NCBI RefSeq assembly: GCF_020184175.1
Contig: NC_065533.1
Span: forward strand, 17,134,695 to 17,198,694
Direction: 5' to 3'
Origin: Aphis gossypii
Taxonomy: Eukaryota > Arthropoda > Insecta > Hemiptera > Aphididae
Length of the DNA stretch: 64,000 bases
Made by a program: the position numbers and the translations under genes. Below are positions 12,269 to 24,800 of the stretch, piece by piece; the stretch's first letter is position 1; every line of letters begins with the position of its first letter. The notes under the pieces are model-generated. The model did no database searches and was not told the origin of the DNA. It saw nothing but the letters and a program-made list of their open reading frames with translations.

Positions 12269-12417
12269 TCTTCAATAAAAAAGATAATACAAAATGTTGA
12301 AAATCTCCACTTGTTACCTAATCATATTTTAATAAAATTGAAATATTGGTTTTTACATTTTAATGGAGACATAAATTATACTCCCAAAATTGCAATATTT
12401 CTAAGTATGAATCACTA
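12269..12417 (+). CDS. Candidate terminal coding exon of an unknown gene
   Basis: A pyrimidine-rich acceptor (TTTTTGTTTTAG) is followed by an open frame of 49 codons to a TAG at 12415. The peptide has a natural look (NVENLHLLPNHILIKLKYWF, then HFNGDINYTPKIA). The frame needs two bases from an upstream exon, because the first G completes a codon. I found no convincing upstream partner; if one exists it lies before the repeat at 10744-12086. No domain is recognised. It may be a real last exon, or a fossil of a gene broken by the repeat. Confidence 0.25.
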
Positions 12418-15400
12418 GGTCTGTTTGTATATATTTTAAACTTTATTTCTGTAAATGGTTTGATGTATACCTGTGTCCTGTCTTAAATTATTTGAGGTAT
12501 AGTTGTGTTTATTAAATCAACTCAATGTAGAATTTAGTGACACTGTTGATAGTAAAGCAGAACAAACTATACTACAATTACATGTGAGTATGGGTTTAAA
12601 ATGGATTAACAATGTTGTATTTTTGAATAATTTAGATGTGGTATTTGCATACTATGCAAGTTTTAATGTATAGTATTTTTTGCTGATAAGATACAACGAT
12701 AGTTGAAAAGAATTAAAATAAAATGATTATTTTTATAGTATTGACAATTTGTTAATGAATCACAATACCTTGTATATATATTTTTAACAATTTTCATTAG
12801 AGTTAAAAAATCCTTCTACTTTAATATGATTGTTAAAATTGTAGGTTTGGATAATGTTATAATTAATTGTATAGTCAAATAAAGATTTAAATATTTAATA
12901 AATTTATGTTTTTAACATATTATACTTATATTAGTGTATGTATTGAAAAACAAATTATTGTTATTAATACCTTCAATTTATACACATTCTAATTAGTAAA
13001 ATTAATAAAAACCATTTTACCTACAATATCAAAATGATCTGTTTCGATGAGCCATCATCTTTTGTTGAAAAGTAAAGATATTATAAACTATAGTGTAGTG
13101 AAACCTCTGTTTACATATCTACTTTTTAATAACAGATCATAATACAAAACTTTAAGTAAAATTAACACAATTAACTAAAAATATTGTTTAGAATAACATA
13201 AATCTTTAGTAATTAATATTATAAACATAGCAAAATATTCATTATTAGGTAACTGTAAACGATAATGTTTGGTTTATAACATTAATATAAATTTAACATC
13301 TCTTACTGTAACATATTTTATATAATAAAATATTACTAAAATATTAACTATTAATAACTTAGAAATTAGAAGTCAATATCGAAGAATGATATGAAAAAGT
13401 TATAGTGATATGAATAGCTTAAAATGTGTTTCATTATGATAAGTAAATAATATTATTATATAATATGGAGATGAAAAATTGCAATTCCTTATGAAATTTA
13501 ACTATAGATTTATACTATTCAGAACCCTAACCTAGTAACCTAACCTAAGTGATATTAGCTTAAAATATTCCTTTAATAATTTATTTCTATGCATTATTAA
13601 AAAATTAAATTTATGATAAAAGGAACAAATAAGATTGTGGATTTAATTCTAGTGTTATTTTATTATCAAAATTTGGAATATCTATTACAATAATTCCAGT
13701 GTCTTAATTTTTTTTTTTCATTTTAAAGATGTGTAGGACCAATGTCATAAAAATCATATAAAAATGAAATGTAAATAGATACAAATAGCTACTAATTAAT
13801 TGTTTAGTTTATTCTTAAACTCTTCTTAAACACTCAACTTAATAAACATTTAAATAAAATTTCTCTAAAGCACCTATAAAAATTCAGGTAATAGCTTTAT
13901 ATTTTATAGTATATAATTTACTATAGCATTTTAGTTTATTATTAATGTAACCTTTATATTTTGTTGAACTACATAGTTACAGATCTATTCATAATTTAAC
14001 ATATATAAATGATTGTAAATAGTGAACTAAGTTTCTTTAAAGAATATTTATTTCACTTCAAAATTTAAGATCTGATAAGAAATAATGAACATTGTAGTCT
14101 TATGTTTAATGCTACTCCATAAAACATAAATATTATGCGATGAAAAACTACAGAAATTTATAAGAAACTGATTATATGTAGAATGAAACTAGCCGTTGGA
14201 GTTATTGAAAGTCTAACTACTGAAATGTTAGTTTATATGCTGATTAGTATTAGCGATACCTACATAGAAACTACTTGTTGATTACATTCTTTAAAATAAA
14301 ATTACATCAATAACCCTAACTGAACTTATAAAACCAGCATTATATCATGCTTATAATGCAGTGTTGAATATAATGGAGGTTATACCAATTCTTTTTCATA
14401 AAAGATAGGTAGGTATTTTATTATGAATTAGCTTAAAACCATGATGACATTAAGTATTGATTTGAGCACCCTAATAGTAAAACTAAAATATTTTTTCTTA
14501 CATTTCTGTCATATGTTTAGCTAGTAAGTAACTAATTAACAATAATTATGTATTACAATCAGAAAAAAAGCTTCGGTAGAACCATAAAAAACAATTATTT
14601 AATGTTATAAAATAAAAAATCTTTAAACTTGGTAATGAATTAAGTATGAATCACATTACTTAGTTAAATAAGAAAATAGAGGTAAAATATACAAAGCAAA
14701 CCCTTTTACGCACTCATCTACAACTGATTCTTTGTAATACCTACCTACAATACATATTAATATTACAATAGGGGATATTAATTTACAATAGACCAAACTA
14801 TTAGTTTTCTTAACTTCAAAAGCATTCAAGCCCAATATTTTTTAATAGCATGATAAACTCAAAGAAATTATTATACGATTAATAGTAAAAATATAAAATT
14901 GAAGATAAAAATAGTTAAAATATTTCAAGACCATACTCAGCATAAGTACCTACTATAAATTTCAGTGATTTTGGTTTCATGCAATGTACTGTTTTCTCTC
15001 AAATTAAAAATAAAAGATTTCAATAAATATAAATGTAATGGATCACATGTACCTACTGCCTTATAATTTTACAAAAGTTTAATTATTTATTTTTTTTTTT
15101 TAACATTACTTTTGGTATTTTATAATTTTTTGATCACCTATATATGACATATTTCACAAAGCATTGATGTGCAATTATGTGTAGAAATTTACTAATAAGT
15201 AATCAGCAAGTTCAGCATGGCAAGACCATCTGGTATAACGAAGAACATCACAAACATAATGTTTTTCAAATAATTACAATATTATCATATTGTACAAAAA
15301 TACATGAGTTACAAAGTACTGTTTTAATCATTTGAGATGAGTGAGCAATCATTGATCTATCAATTATTAATAGAATAATTAAGTTTATTTATAAATTTGA

Positions 15401-16500
15401 ATAATATTAGATATTTATTCTATAAAATATAAAATATTAAAATATAATCATCTGAAATACAAGACATATCTTGTCAAAATATATTTTACACTTTTACAGT
15501 TCTACTAAAATTACATAAAGGTAATTTAAAATATCTTGTAACATTAATCAATTATCAGGGGTCTTAATAAAATTATAGACAAATGACTTTAGTTGAGTTT
15601 AGTAATTAGTTTATATAATAAATAAAATAATTTAATTTTTAATTTTTTAAGTTATTTTATCTATTATGCCAATTAGTATAAGATAACATTTTTTTTTTCT
15701 TTGTAAGCCTCTATTTCAAGTAAGCCCGGGAGACATACCTTTCATCTGAACCTGTCGACTTACCCTAATCATCAAAACAATACAATAATTGATCAAATTT
15801 GTCACTAGGAATATTTTTTCATCATTATCTATATTTTCTATTCCTATCTAGAAATATTCTCATATTCTAACAAATCTAAAATGACTTTGTCGTGTAGGTT
15901 CATAGGTATCATTTTTAAAATTTTGAATTAATTACATATAAGGTATGGTATCAGTAAAATATAACAGTAAAGTATACAGCAGATATTGACTATAAGTATC
16001 CTAATTAATTGATTATTTTATACATAATTATTCAAAATAATATATTGTATTGTATTCCAAAAGAATATAGATGTATAAGAACCAAACGTATCATAAGACA
16101 AATAAACACTTACTCGATAGGTTCAATCGTTCCAGTGTTCGTGAATAATCGTAATATCCTCACATTTGTGACCCAACATTCAAAAACAATCATATCATAC
16201 AAAATATTGGAAATATAATAGTGTAGGTACCATGATATTATTAAATTTAACAACTTAATATTATTTTAAAAATAAATACAACTTGCTGTTAATTGTTATT
16301 ATTAAATTCGGTTTTATAAATCAACGAGCAAAACAAAACATGAAAAACGATTTTTATTTCATTTGTTCTTATTCATATAGGTACCTACCATATATTATAT
16401 GTTTAAAAATTGGACATGCTGAGAAAAAGTGTAAAATTGTACGTAAATTGTTGTCAGTGGTTATGATACAACTTTGTATAATTAAATCAAGAATAAAATA
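12418..16500. other. AT-rich intergenic DNA
   Basis: About 4 kb with no supportable exon, RNA gene or complete transposon. A slightly GC-richer patch at 15715-15770 (around CCCGGGAGACATACC) does not give a convincing exon on either strand. Short frames near 16009-16500 lack codon or domain support. Confidence 0.5.
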
Positions 16501-16539
16501 ACATCAACTACTTACAACGTTCAAACGCTTCTAAAGCAA

Positions 16540-16690
16540 TGATAATTGATAACGGCGGAATCATAACAAAAAAACCACAGCGGCCACACGCGCCGCCACA
16601 CGGTCACAACGTAAACAACGAAGCTACTAAATGCCGCCGAGTCTGGACAAGCGATATAAAGACGAACGTACTAGTGTCGCCCAAGGTAAT
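16540..16690 (+). promoter_or_regulatory. CpG-rich start region and likely first exon
   Basis: A local rise in GC and CpG (CACGCGCCGCCACACGG and nearby) marks a probable transcription start. An ATG at 16631 opens 18 codons (MPPSLDKRYKDERTSVAQ) ending at a donor, CAAG|GTAATG, at 16686-16692. Joined to the next likely exon (17028) this frame meets a stop at once, so it would act as a leader exon or upstream ORF of the gene at 17077. It may instead belong to another transcript. Confidence 0.4.
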
Positions 16691-16798
16691 GCTAACAGTT
16701 TGTTTATCTTTATGTATTTAATTTATAAACCTAAGTACTTAAGAAGTTGGAAAATTCTATTTTATGGAATTTAAATTTATTATTTTCATCATCGTGTA

Positions 16799-16983
16799 AC
16801 TGTGAGTTCCGCCGTGATCACTTTGGTACAGGTCATTTTGATTCTATCGACTGGTTGATTCTATAAAACATTTACGACATTATGTAAACTACATATTATA
16901 CGATTTGGTTTGAAATTTTCATTTTTGATTCTAATAAAAGGTTGATTCTATCAACCAGTGATCACATTAATCGGAACTCACTG
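16799..16983. mobile_element. Mariner-like MITE with GTGAGTTCC ends
   Basis: The left CTGTGAGTTCCG...GTGATCAC and right GTGATCAC...CGGAACTCACTG are inverted copies bordered by TA on both sides. A solitary end of the same family (CAGTGAGTTCTGCTTAATG) starts at 17025 and overlaps the splice acceptor proposed for the 17028 exon. Confidence 0.65.
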
Positions 16984-17076
16984 TATTTGTACTTATTACC
17001 TAGGCATTTATTAAATTTTTATTACAGTGAGTTCTGCTTAATGTAGTTACTACCACACAAACACCCATTTCACGTC

Positions 17077-20000
17077 ATGGCAGGAGACACTATGAACAAT
17101 CTAAATAGGCCTAAAACTAAGAACAACTGGGATGTAATTTCACATAGGTAGCTATAATAAGCACCTTTACATCACTTATGTATGTACACATTTCTTAAAA
17201 CACATTTCGAGTAAACATATTTGAACATTACTTATATTTATTTATTCCAACAACACGCAACATTTTTTTTTCAGTAGGTAGGTACAGTAATAAATATTAT
17301 TACAGTCTGATACATTAACATAATAACGTCTAGGTCCATATAAAAAAAAAAAAAATTACAGGATCGCTTTTAATGATTGAACTTGGTTATTTTGATTTGC
17401 TTAAACAAAAATTATTTTTATTATTAAATGTTGTATACTAATTATCTGTTATAAATTATCAAAACATTAGCCATAATATCATTGCATTAGAAATAACATA
17501 GTGCATACAGTGAAACAGACACACAGTTTATACATCGAAAATCTTCGTACAAAATTAAAAATTAGAAGAAATAAAAATCGTTTTTAATTTATATAACTAA
17601 AAAATAAATAAAAAACGAAATATTATGTTCCTTTGTATATTAGGAATGAGGAAAGGGATAGGATAATTTATCAAGCCTAAATGGGAATGAACAAAGTTCC
17701 TTTTTTGAGGTGAGCTAATTATTTTTTAGGAACTTTCCAAGCAGTGAATTAAATTAATTTCTAAGTACACTGTACAACTAAATCCATTTATACTTAATGG
17801 CAATATTTACAGTCAGTGTGACATTTTCTTCCGGGTGGTATGCCACACTTACATCCTCCTGTAGTATCTCCTTTTCCCTGAAACAAATAATTGGTACATT
17901 ATATTTAAAGTTTAAAGGGAAAATAATGACAATTGTATTATTATATGTTTACGCCATTAAAAGCTCTTATTGGTTTTAGTTAAATAACGGATTTATACAA
18001 AATAAAAATACTATAATTAAATAATATAATATCTATGTTTGATAATCAATTCATGCCAGAAACAAAAATAGCTGAAATTATATAATGTACGCGATATGAG
18101 GTAGTAAAAAATAATAAATGTTCACACGGTTACAACTTACAATAGTGTTATTATCTATTATTGTTTATTATTTATGAGATTTTATGTAATACACTAATGT
18201 ATTTGATAATGAGTTGGTAGCTTCTGCTATATAATTTCATATGCTAAAAGCAAAATATACTTACAAAAAACATGACTTAATAATTTTTTTAAATTTTTTA
18301 AATCATTATTTTTAGAAATTATATCATTCAAAATTGAAGCTTAAACAGCTATATTTTTTTTTCTATTTTTCTATTTAAAATATTGCTTAGCATTTAAGAA
18401 CCAAAAGTTGAGATTCCTAACCCACACATAAAATAAGGTGCAACAAATTGTAAAATATGTATAGGTTCTTTAATATACCTATTACAATTCTTATGAATTA
18501 TTTCTTAAACTCAAATTTTTTATTATTAAATATATTTAATATTTTAGATTTTGAATGGAGTGATGAATGTATTGATTTTACAATGATGTGTGTTTTTTTT
18601 TTTTTTTTTGTCTGTCGACAACATTTGGAGAGCAGTAAAAATGCTTCGATTTTTGACTTAAGTCCCTTTTTGAAAAGGAAATTGAATCTAGTTGGTACTT
18701 TGGGGGGTCAAAAGTTAAAAATTTTCAATATTTTCTAAATGAATTGGGAAAACCCCTAAAAAAAATGAGGGAAAACGGGATTTTTTACGCAAAACCAGTT
18801 TACGTCAAAATCGAAACTTTATTTTGCTATAACTCAAAAACTAATCGATGTAAATACTTGAAATTTTCACCAAATATTTATATTAGCGCTCTCCGTACAC
18901 AGTTAAATTTTCAAAGAATATTGAGTTTTTTTTGAACTATTTATAGACAATTGGAATTTTAAATTTCTCTAAGTATTTTTTTTTTAAATAAAGAATAAAA
19001 AATTTTTGGCTGACCAGAAAATCTTGAAAATTTAATACAAGGTTTCTTATAAGTTGTTCCTAAAGTAATAAAAAAAAATCCGAAATCGTTGGTCACAATT
19101 TTTTTTTTATAAGTGCTTAAAGTTCGAATTTATACGAAATATGTCAAAATTGCGAAAATTTGCAAGTAATTTTGTTGTTGGAAAATCGCAAAATATTTTT
19201 ATTTTATAACTAAGTTTTGAAAATTTGGTACAAGGTTCTCCATAAATTTTTCTTCAAATATCTGTATAAAAAACTCTACCGGATTCAGACAAAAAAATTT
19301 TATGAGTGTTTGAAATTTAAATTTTTACAAAACCGCGTTAAATAACGATTTATCCTCAAACGATTTTAAATATTTGTTATTATTCAAAAAGTATAAGTCG
19401 TAGATACTTGAAAATTTTACCAGTTATTAAGATTGGCATTTTCTTTACATGATTTAATTTTCAAAATATTTTGAATCTTTTTGAGCTATTTATAGACAAC
19501 TGAAATTTTCAATTTTCCTAAGAATTTTTTTTTTGAAGTGTCGATAACATTTTTTGGCGCTATCAAAATACTTGAAAATTGTATACAAAGTTCCTCATAT
19601 GTTATTCTTATAGTGATTAAAAAATTATAAGAATACATAGCACAATTTTTTTTTATTAGCATTTGAAGTTCAAATTTCGACAAAAATTCGTTAAAATCAT
19701 GCATATTTGCAAATTATTTTGTAGTTCAAAATTCATAAAATTGTTTGTATTTATATCTAACGTTAAATATTCTAGACTGACAAATCATCTCCATTCAGAA
19801 TCGTTCTTCGTATACAATGATACCTATCATTGCATTCAAATTTAACCTACCTACACTAGTCCGAGGTCCACCCCACCCCCTAATGTACAGCAGAGCGGTA
19901 CCCACTTGCCGACCTTTTTTTTATTTTTAAGTCCTTACTCCATACATGATGTATATTAAATAACATTTATAAACGATTGTAATAAATTGTAAAACCATAA

Positions 20001-20215
20001 AGGTATGCCATGTATGGCTTCTGTTTCTATTTTATTAATTGATTGGTATATATTTTTTTAAAGTATTTTATTTGATTTTCTTAACTTAAAATAATACATA
20101 TAGGAAAAAGTTTCATAGATCTTTACGCGAACATAGAACTCTATTGCTTCGCCGATTCAAACATGAATATTTTAAGGACATCAAATATAAAAAGGTTAAT
20201 ACCTATTTATTTTGA
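17077..20215 (+). CDS. Candidate small gene, 60 residues, antisense to RBCK1
   Basis: Two exons join in phase. 17077-17147 starts MAGDTMNNLNRPKTKNNW and ends in the donor CATAG|GTAGCT. 20104-20215, after an ATATAG acceptor, reads KKFHRSLREHRTLLLRRFKH, continues to KYKK and then VNTYLF with a TGA at 20213. A polyadenylation-type AATAAA follows at 20242. The leader exon probably begins at 17028 after TTATTACAG. The second exon is very basic and probably helical. I do not recognise the family. The 2.95-kb intron contains the last RBCK1 exon on the other strand and repeat copy B. An alternative is that splicing continues at KYKK|GTTAAT to further exons; the donor is weak and none was found. Support rests on phase fit and codon character only. 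Confidence 0.4.
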
Positions 20216-23200
20216 AAAAAATTTTCATAATAATTATAAATAATAAAATTATGTGTTAATTTGAACTTACTTTAGGTCCCCATCTTGGACCTTTAGTCGC
20301 CCAGCAAATCTCCATAAAACATACCGCACATTTAATCCAATCGCAACCCTGCTGCTTTGACAGAACTGTATTACATCCTGGGCACAGCATAGCATCTCCG
20401 CGATCAATAAGATTCTTTAAGTTATAAACAAATTCACAAAAATTAATATTTAAATATAGGTACCTAGATAAAATGGATTTACCTCAAGCGTGCAATCGTC
20501 GTCATTTGTTTCAATTAACTTTTTACATCCTCTCCCTTGTGTATGAATTGACTAAAATAATTAAATATGTTAATAATATTACAATATATCTATAGTCAAA
20601 TTAAAGTTAAATATTGTTTGTAGTTTATGAGTATATTTTTATAAAAGTGAGTATTGCCTAGATTCTTGAACCAAAAATATCCGTTTAAACAATTTAACTG
20701 ATTGTCATTATTATATTGTATAAATACTTTTTTGAAACATTGCATTTAAAAAAAAAAGTGATAATAAAAATAATGAATTGCGGATATGAATATTTCATTT
20801 GTTTTTCCTAATTCATAGAACAAGCTGGATACCAATTAAATTGTACAAAATTGATAGATTTAGTCAAAAATATAACTATTTTATAAAAAAGCAACCGTAA
20901 TCATGTAAAATACCTCAGTAGTTCAGGGAATAGTAAGTTAATAAAAACAATTTTATTTTAATTTAAAAATAACATTATATATTATCGTTTAAATTATAAG
21001 CCTCAACTAGTACCTATGCAACCATGTTTTTTTAGTGGCGCTGTGGCAGCTATAGTATTTTCAGAATACTAAACTTTGTCGACTTGTTCAATACTTACAC
21101 CACATCGAACGCACGTTACTGTCCCACAAACAGGACATTTAAATTCCAAGACGTTATTCTTATCGTAAATCAAACACCAACCAGGACAGTCGGGTCGTCT
21201 GCACTGAAATGATCCACCGTTATGCTCTTTCGCTAACAACTGTCTGGCTCGTTCTACTGACCTTTGCAAAAATCTTTCATACTTTTCGTCAGAGTCCAAT
21301 ATCTATGCGAAAAATGTATTTATAATATAATTCTAATATAGCTGATGTATAGGTACCGAAAACAATTTAAAAATGACATTGGTAAAGTAAGGTTAAGGTA
21401 CCTTTTTTATTTCACGGTGTTGCAATACCCCGGTACAAGAGTACCGATCATCTATGTAAGGACATTCAACTTGTTCGGCTTTCGAATGATCGATCGTCAT
21501 TTGCAGACAAAGCCTAAATAACACAAAATCGTCAAGCACCCCGAAAATTGAGTACAAAAATATAATAAGTAATAACTGTACAGTGAACATGAATTAAATT
21601 TAAGTATATGTAGTACTGCATAGGCGTAACTAATTGGGGGCTTGGGGGGGTTAAGCCCTAACTTTATTTTTAGCCCCCACGCCCTGTCATAATTTATAAT
21701 CCAGCCAATGGTAACTACATTTTAAAATTTTAATTTAAAAAATATATACATATTTTTATTAACATCTTGAAAAAATATTTAGTTTTTTTGGTTATTGACA
21801 AACTATAATATTATTATTATTATTATTATTGTATGCGATGACTCTGTATAAGACGTATGTATGTCGTTAAGTTTTTACAACATAAATAGGTTTTATTAAA
21901 TTGTATTAATGAAATTGAATTGATATCCAAAATAATTGTGGTTGCGAAATGATAATCAACTGGAAAATATTAACAATCATCAGGATAATTTAAAGCGGCT
22001 AAGGAATATTGTTAAAAATCTGTTTTCCCAAATTTATATAAAATTTTATATTTAGTACTTTCAGTTCCAACAAGTTACAGCATATCGTGAAAGAACATTT
22101 TCAGTAACGCGTCGAATAAACACTTATTCATAAGGTCAACTATGTTACTTACCAAATCGATTCTCTAATTTATCTAGCGTTATAGCTATTGAAAGAAATT
22201 TATTAAAGGTTTTAAATAAAGAAAATATTTTAAATAAATTTGCCAATACTAAATGGAGGCTTAAACTGTAATGGCTAGTGTATTTGTAATAATGTTGCTT
22301 ATAAAAATCCTTTAACTTTCACTAACATTTTAAGGAAATTAAATTTGAATTTGTATCTAAAATAATAATTAATAACGTTTTAATCATTTAATGTTTACCT
22401 CAATATACCGCTTTTGTATAATTTATTTTATCCACACAACTCATTTTACACACTTTGCAGTATAAGAATTAAAAAATATTATAATTTAATAATTAATGGT
22501 ACACAAATATGGGATAGGGCAGATCCTCTTACTTATTTTACTTCTTTTAAATATGCTAGGGCCTGAGCTCCCTAACTGTAAGGTCTAGTTACGCCCATGT
22601 ATGTTAGATAGGTATTTTTAATATAAGAAATTCTTACATAGATAATTCTCAACACCGATAGAAGGTATATATATATCCAGGGTTGAGCAATAAATAGATA
22701 TCTACTTTAATCAGATAAAAGTAACAAATAACTCAAACTTTTGTGTGGGTACCTAATTAATTATTTTTTAAAGTTAAATTTATTTGGACTTCTTTTAGAT
22801 TCTGAACGGAGTGATGAATGTATTGATTTTACAATGATGTATGTTTTTTTTTGTGTGTCTGTGTACAGCATAACTAGTCGAAATAATGCTTCAATTTCAA
22901 ACTTCGGGGGTGGTTTCTGATGGAAAAGTGAATATCCTTGGTGCATTATTATAGAGGTAAAAAGTAAACATTTTCCAACAGTTTTCAAAAAAATCGAGAA
23001 AAACAAAAAAAAATTACGGAAAAACGGGAATTTTTACCCAAAACCAGTTTACGACCTAATCGATTTTTTTATATGGTTGTAATTCAAAAACTAATCACTG
23101 TAAATACTTGAAATTTTCACCAAATGTTTATGTTAGTGTTATCTATATACAGTTAAATTTTCAAAAATTTTTGACTTTTTTTGAGTTATTTATAGACCAC

Positions 23201-24800
23201 TGAAATTTTCGTTTTTTTGCGAATTTTTTTTTTGAAGTGTCGGTAAAAAATTGTTGGATGACCAAAAAAACTTGAAAATTTAATACAAAGTTCCTTATGA
23301 GTTGTTCTTATTGTAGCTAAAAAAAAATTAAAAATCGTTAGTCATAATTTTTTTTTATAAGCGTTTATAGTTTTTACGAAATCTGTCGAAAACGAGAAAA
23401 TTTTTAATTTTGTAATTTTGAAGTTGAAAAATCATAAAAATTGTTGTGTTAATAACTAAGAATTGAAAATACAACACTAAATTTTCTATAAGTTTTCTTT
23501 CAAGTATCTAAAGAGAAAACTCGAAGCATCAATTTTAGAAAAATTTTAAGTGCGTTTGAATTTTAAATTTTTACGAAATCGCGTAACGATAACGATTTAT
23601 CGTCTAACGATTTTAAATATTTGTTATTATTCAAAAAGTATAAGTCGTAGATACTTGAAAATTTTACCAGTTATTTAGATTGGCATTTTCTTTACATGAT
23701 AACAAAACATTTTGAGTTTTTTTGAGCTATTTATAGACAACTGAAATTTTCAATTTTTCTGAAAAATTTTTTTTTGAAGTGTCGATAAAATTTTTTCGGC
23801 CCAATCAAAATACTTGAAAATTTTATACAAAGTTCCTCATATGTTATTCTTATTGTGATTAAAAAAATTATAAGAATACATAGGCACAATTTTTTTTTTA
23901 TTAGCATTTGAAGTTCAAATTTTGACGAAAATATTATGCAAATATTATTTGCAAATTATTTTGTAGGTATAATTCATAAAAATGTTTGTATAGGTAGCTA
24001 AGAGTTAAAAATTTAATACAAAATTTTTCATAAGTTTAGCTTACAATAATTATAAAAGAACTTAAATTTTGGTGTATTCGGGCTATTAAAACATAAATCA
24101 CCTTTTTCACCAACCACTGGAAATTATATCCTAGGTTGACAAATCATCTTCGTTCAGAATCGTTTTTCGTATACAATGATACCTATCATTGCATTCAAAT
24201 TTAACCTATCCTAGTCCGAGGTCCACCCCACCCCCTAATGTACAGCAGAACGGTACCCACTTTCCGCTTTTTTATTATTATTCATTAAATATTACTTAAT
24301 AAAATTGTATGATCAATCGAATAAAAACATATTATAGATACCTACCTACCTAAATAATTTTACCAATTGTTTAAATGTATCTTTGAAATAAATTTACAAT
24401 GAAAATATTAATGAAATACATCTTGATTTAATATGAAAGTTGTGTAGGAGTCCAACTGATTACAAGTTACAAGTTGCAAAATGTAACGAGGTAATGTTAC
24501 ATATATAGGTATCAAACATATTTCAAACAGATATTATTGCCCATCCCTAGGTATATCATATATATTATATAATATATAAATACACAATGGTAAGCAAAGG
24601 TAACAACAAAATCGTATTTTCATACCTACAAAATACATGCAAACAATCACGTAACACAACGCCATTATTATCATATGTACATAAACACACAGCGCACTCA
24701 AAGGGGCCGTTATGAAGTACTAGGTCACTTTGCATTTCCATGGCCATTAATTGCTGATAACAATTATTATCTTTATCTTCAGATGTCAAATTTTTAGTGT
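17794..24800 (-). CDS. RBCK1: RBR E3 ubiquitin ligase, HOIL-1/RBCK1-like, C-terminal 261 residues
   Basis: Six minus-strand exons fit in phase: 24626-24800, 21402-21513, 21099-21302, 20483-20551, 20271-20414 and 17794-17877 (stop TAA). RING1 shows CAVC, CLHVFC and a further C. The IBR follows with CRRPDCPGWC and CPVCGTVTCVRC. RING2 shows CPGC and QQGCDWIKC, whose first Cys corresponds to the catalytic Cys of RBR ligases. The end is WATKGPRWGPK then GDTTGGCKC, the distinctive HOIL-1 tail that precedes a final Cys-rich knot. HOIL-1 is a LUBAC subunit that attaches ubiquitin in cytosolic immune and stress signalling; that role is family knowledge. The first exon listed starts with an acceptor (TTTTCAG) in phase 1, so an N-terminal exon is missing. 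No ubiquitin-like or NZF domain was found. Introns carry repeat copies B and C and a hAT remnant. Confidence 0.9.
18545..19913. repeat. 1.3-kb dispersed family, copy B
   Basis: It starts TAGATTTTGAATGGAGTGATG and ends CACTTGCCGAC before a T run, closely matching copy A along its whole length. The right subterminal repeat is CTCCATTCAGAATCG, followed by the same 18-bp hairpin. It lies in the last intron of the RBCK1-like gene and in the intron of the candidate antisense gene. Short frames inside it (18457-18935, 19486-19845) are not genes. Confidence 0.85.
21621..22597 (+). mobile_element. hAT element remnant inside an RBCK1 intron
   Basis: Ends are TAGGCGTAACTA and its inverse TAGTTACGCC. 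In the plus direction, 22085-22265 reads ERTFSV, then RINTYS, and later IAIERNLLKVLNKENILNKF, which matches the C-terminal dimerisation region of hAT transposases (pattern ERSFS...LRSTM...L..LA.L.IE). A stop and at least one frame change break it. A G-rich stretch follows the left end. The clear 8-bp duplication expected for hAT was not found. The element is 5'-deleted, and only the transposase tail is readable. Confidence 0.72.
22796..24266. repeat. 1.4-kb dispersed family, copy C (longest copy)
   Basis: It starts TAGATTCTGAACGGAGTGATG and ends GGTACCCACTTTCCGC. Near 24148-24165 the inverted TTCGTTCAGAATCG and the CAATGATACCTATCATTG hairpin are intact. It is about 100 bp longer than copies A and B, with an added stretch before the right subterminal repeat. 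It lies in the RBCK1 intron between the hAT remnant and the first visible exon. Confidence 0.85.

Noticed and set aside
16009..16501. Two 69-72 codon plus-strand frames
   Set aside because: They are isoleucine/lysine-rich chance frames in AT-rich DNA with no homology I recognise.
18457..19845. Several 60-93 codon frames around 18.5-19.8 kb
   Set aside because: They lie in repeat copy B; the equivalent frames are not preserved in copies A, C and D.
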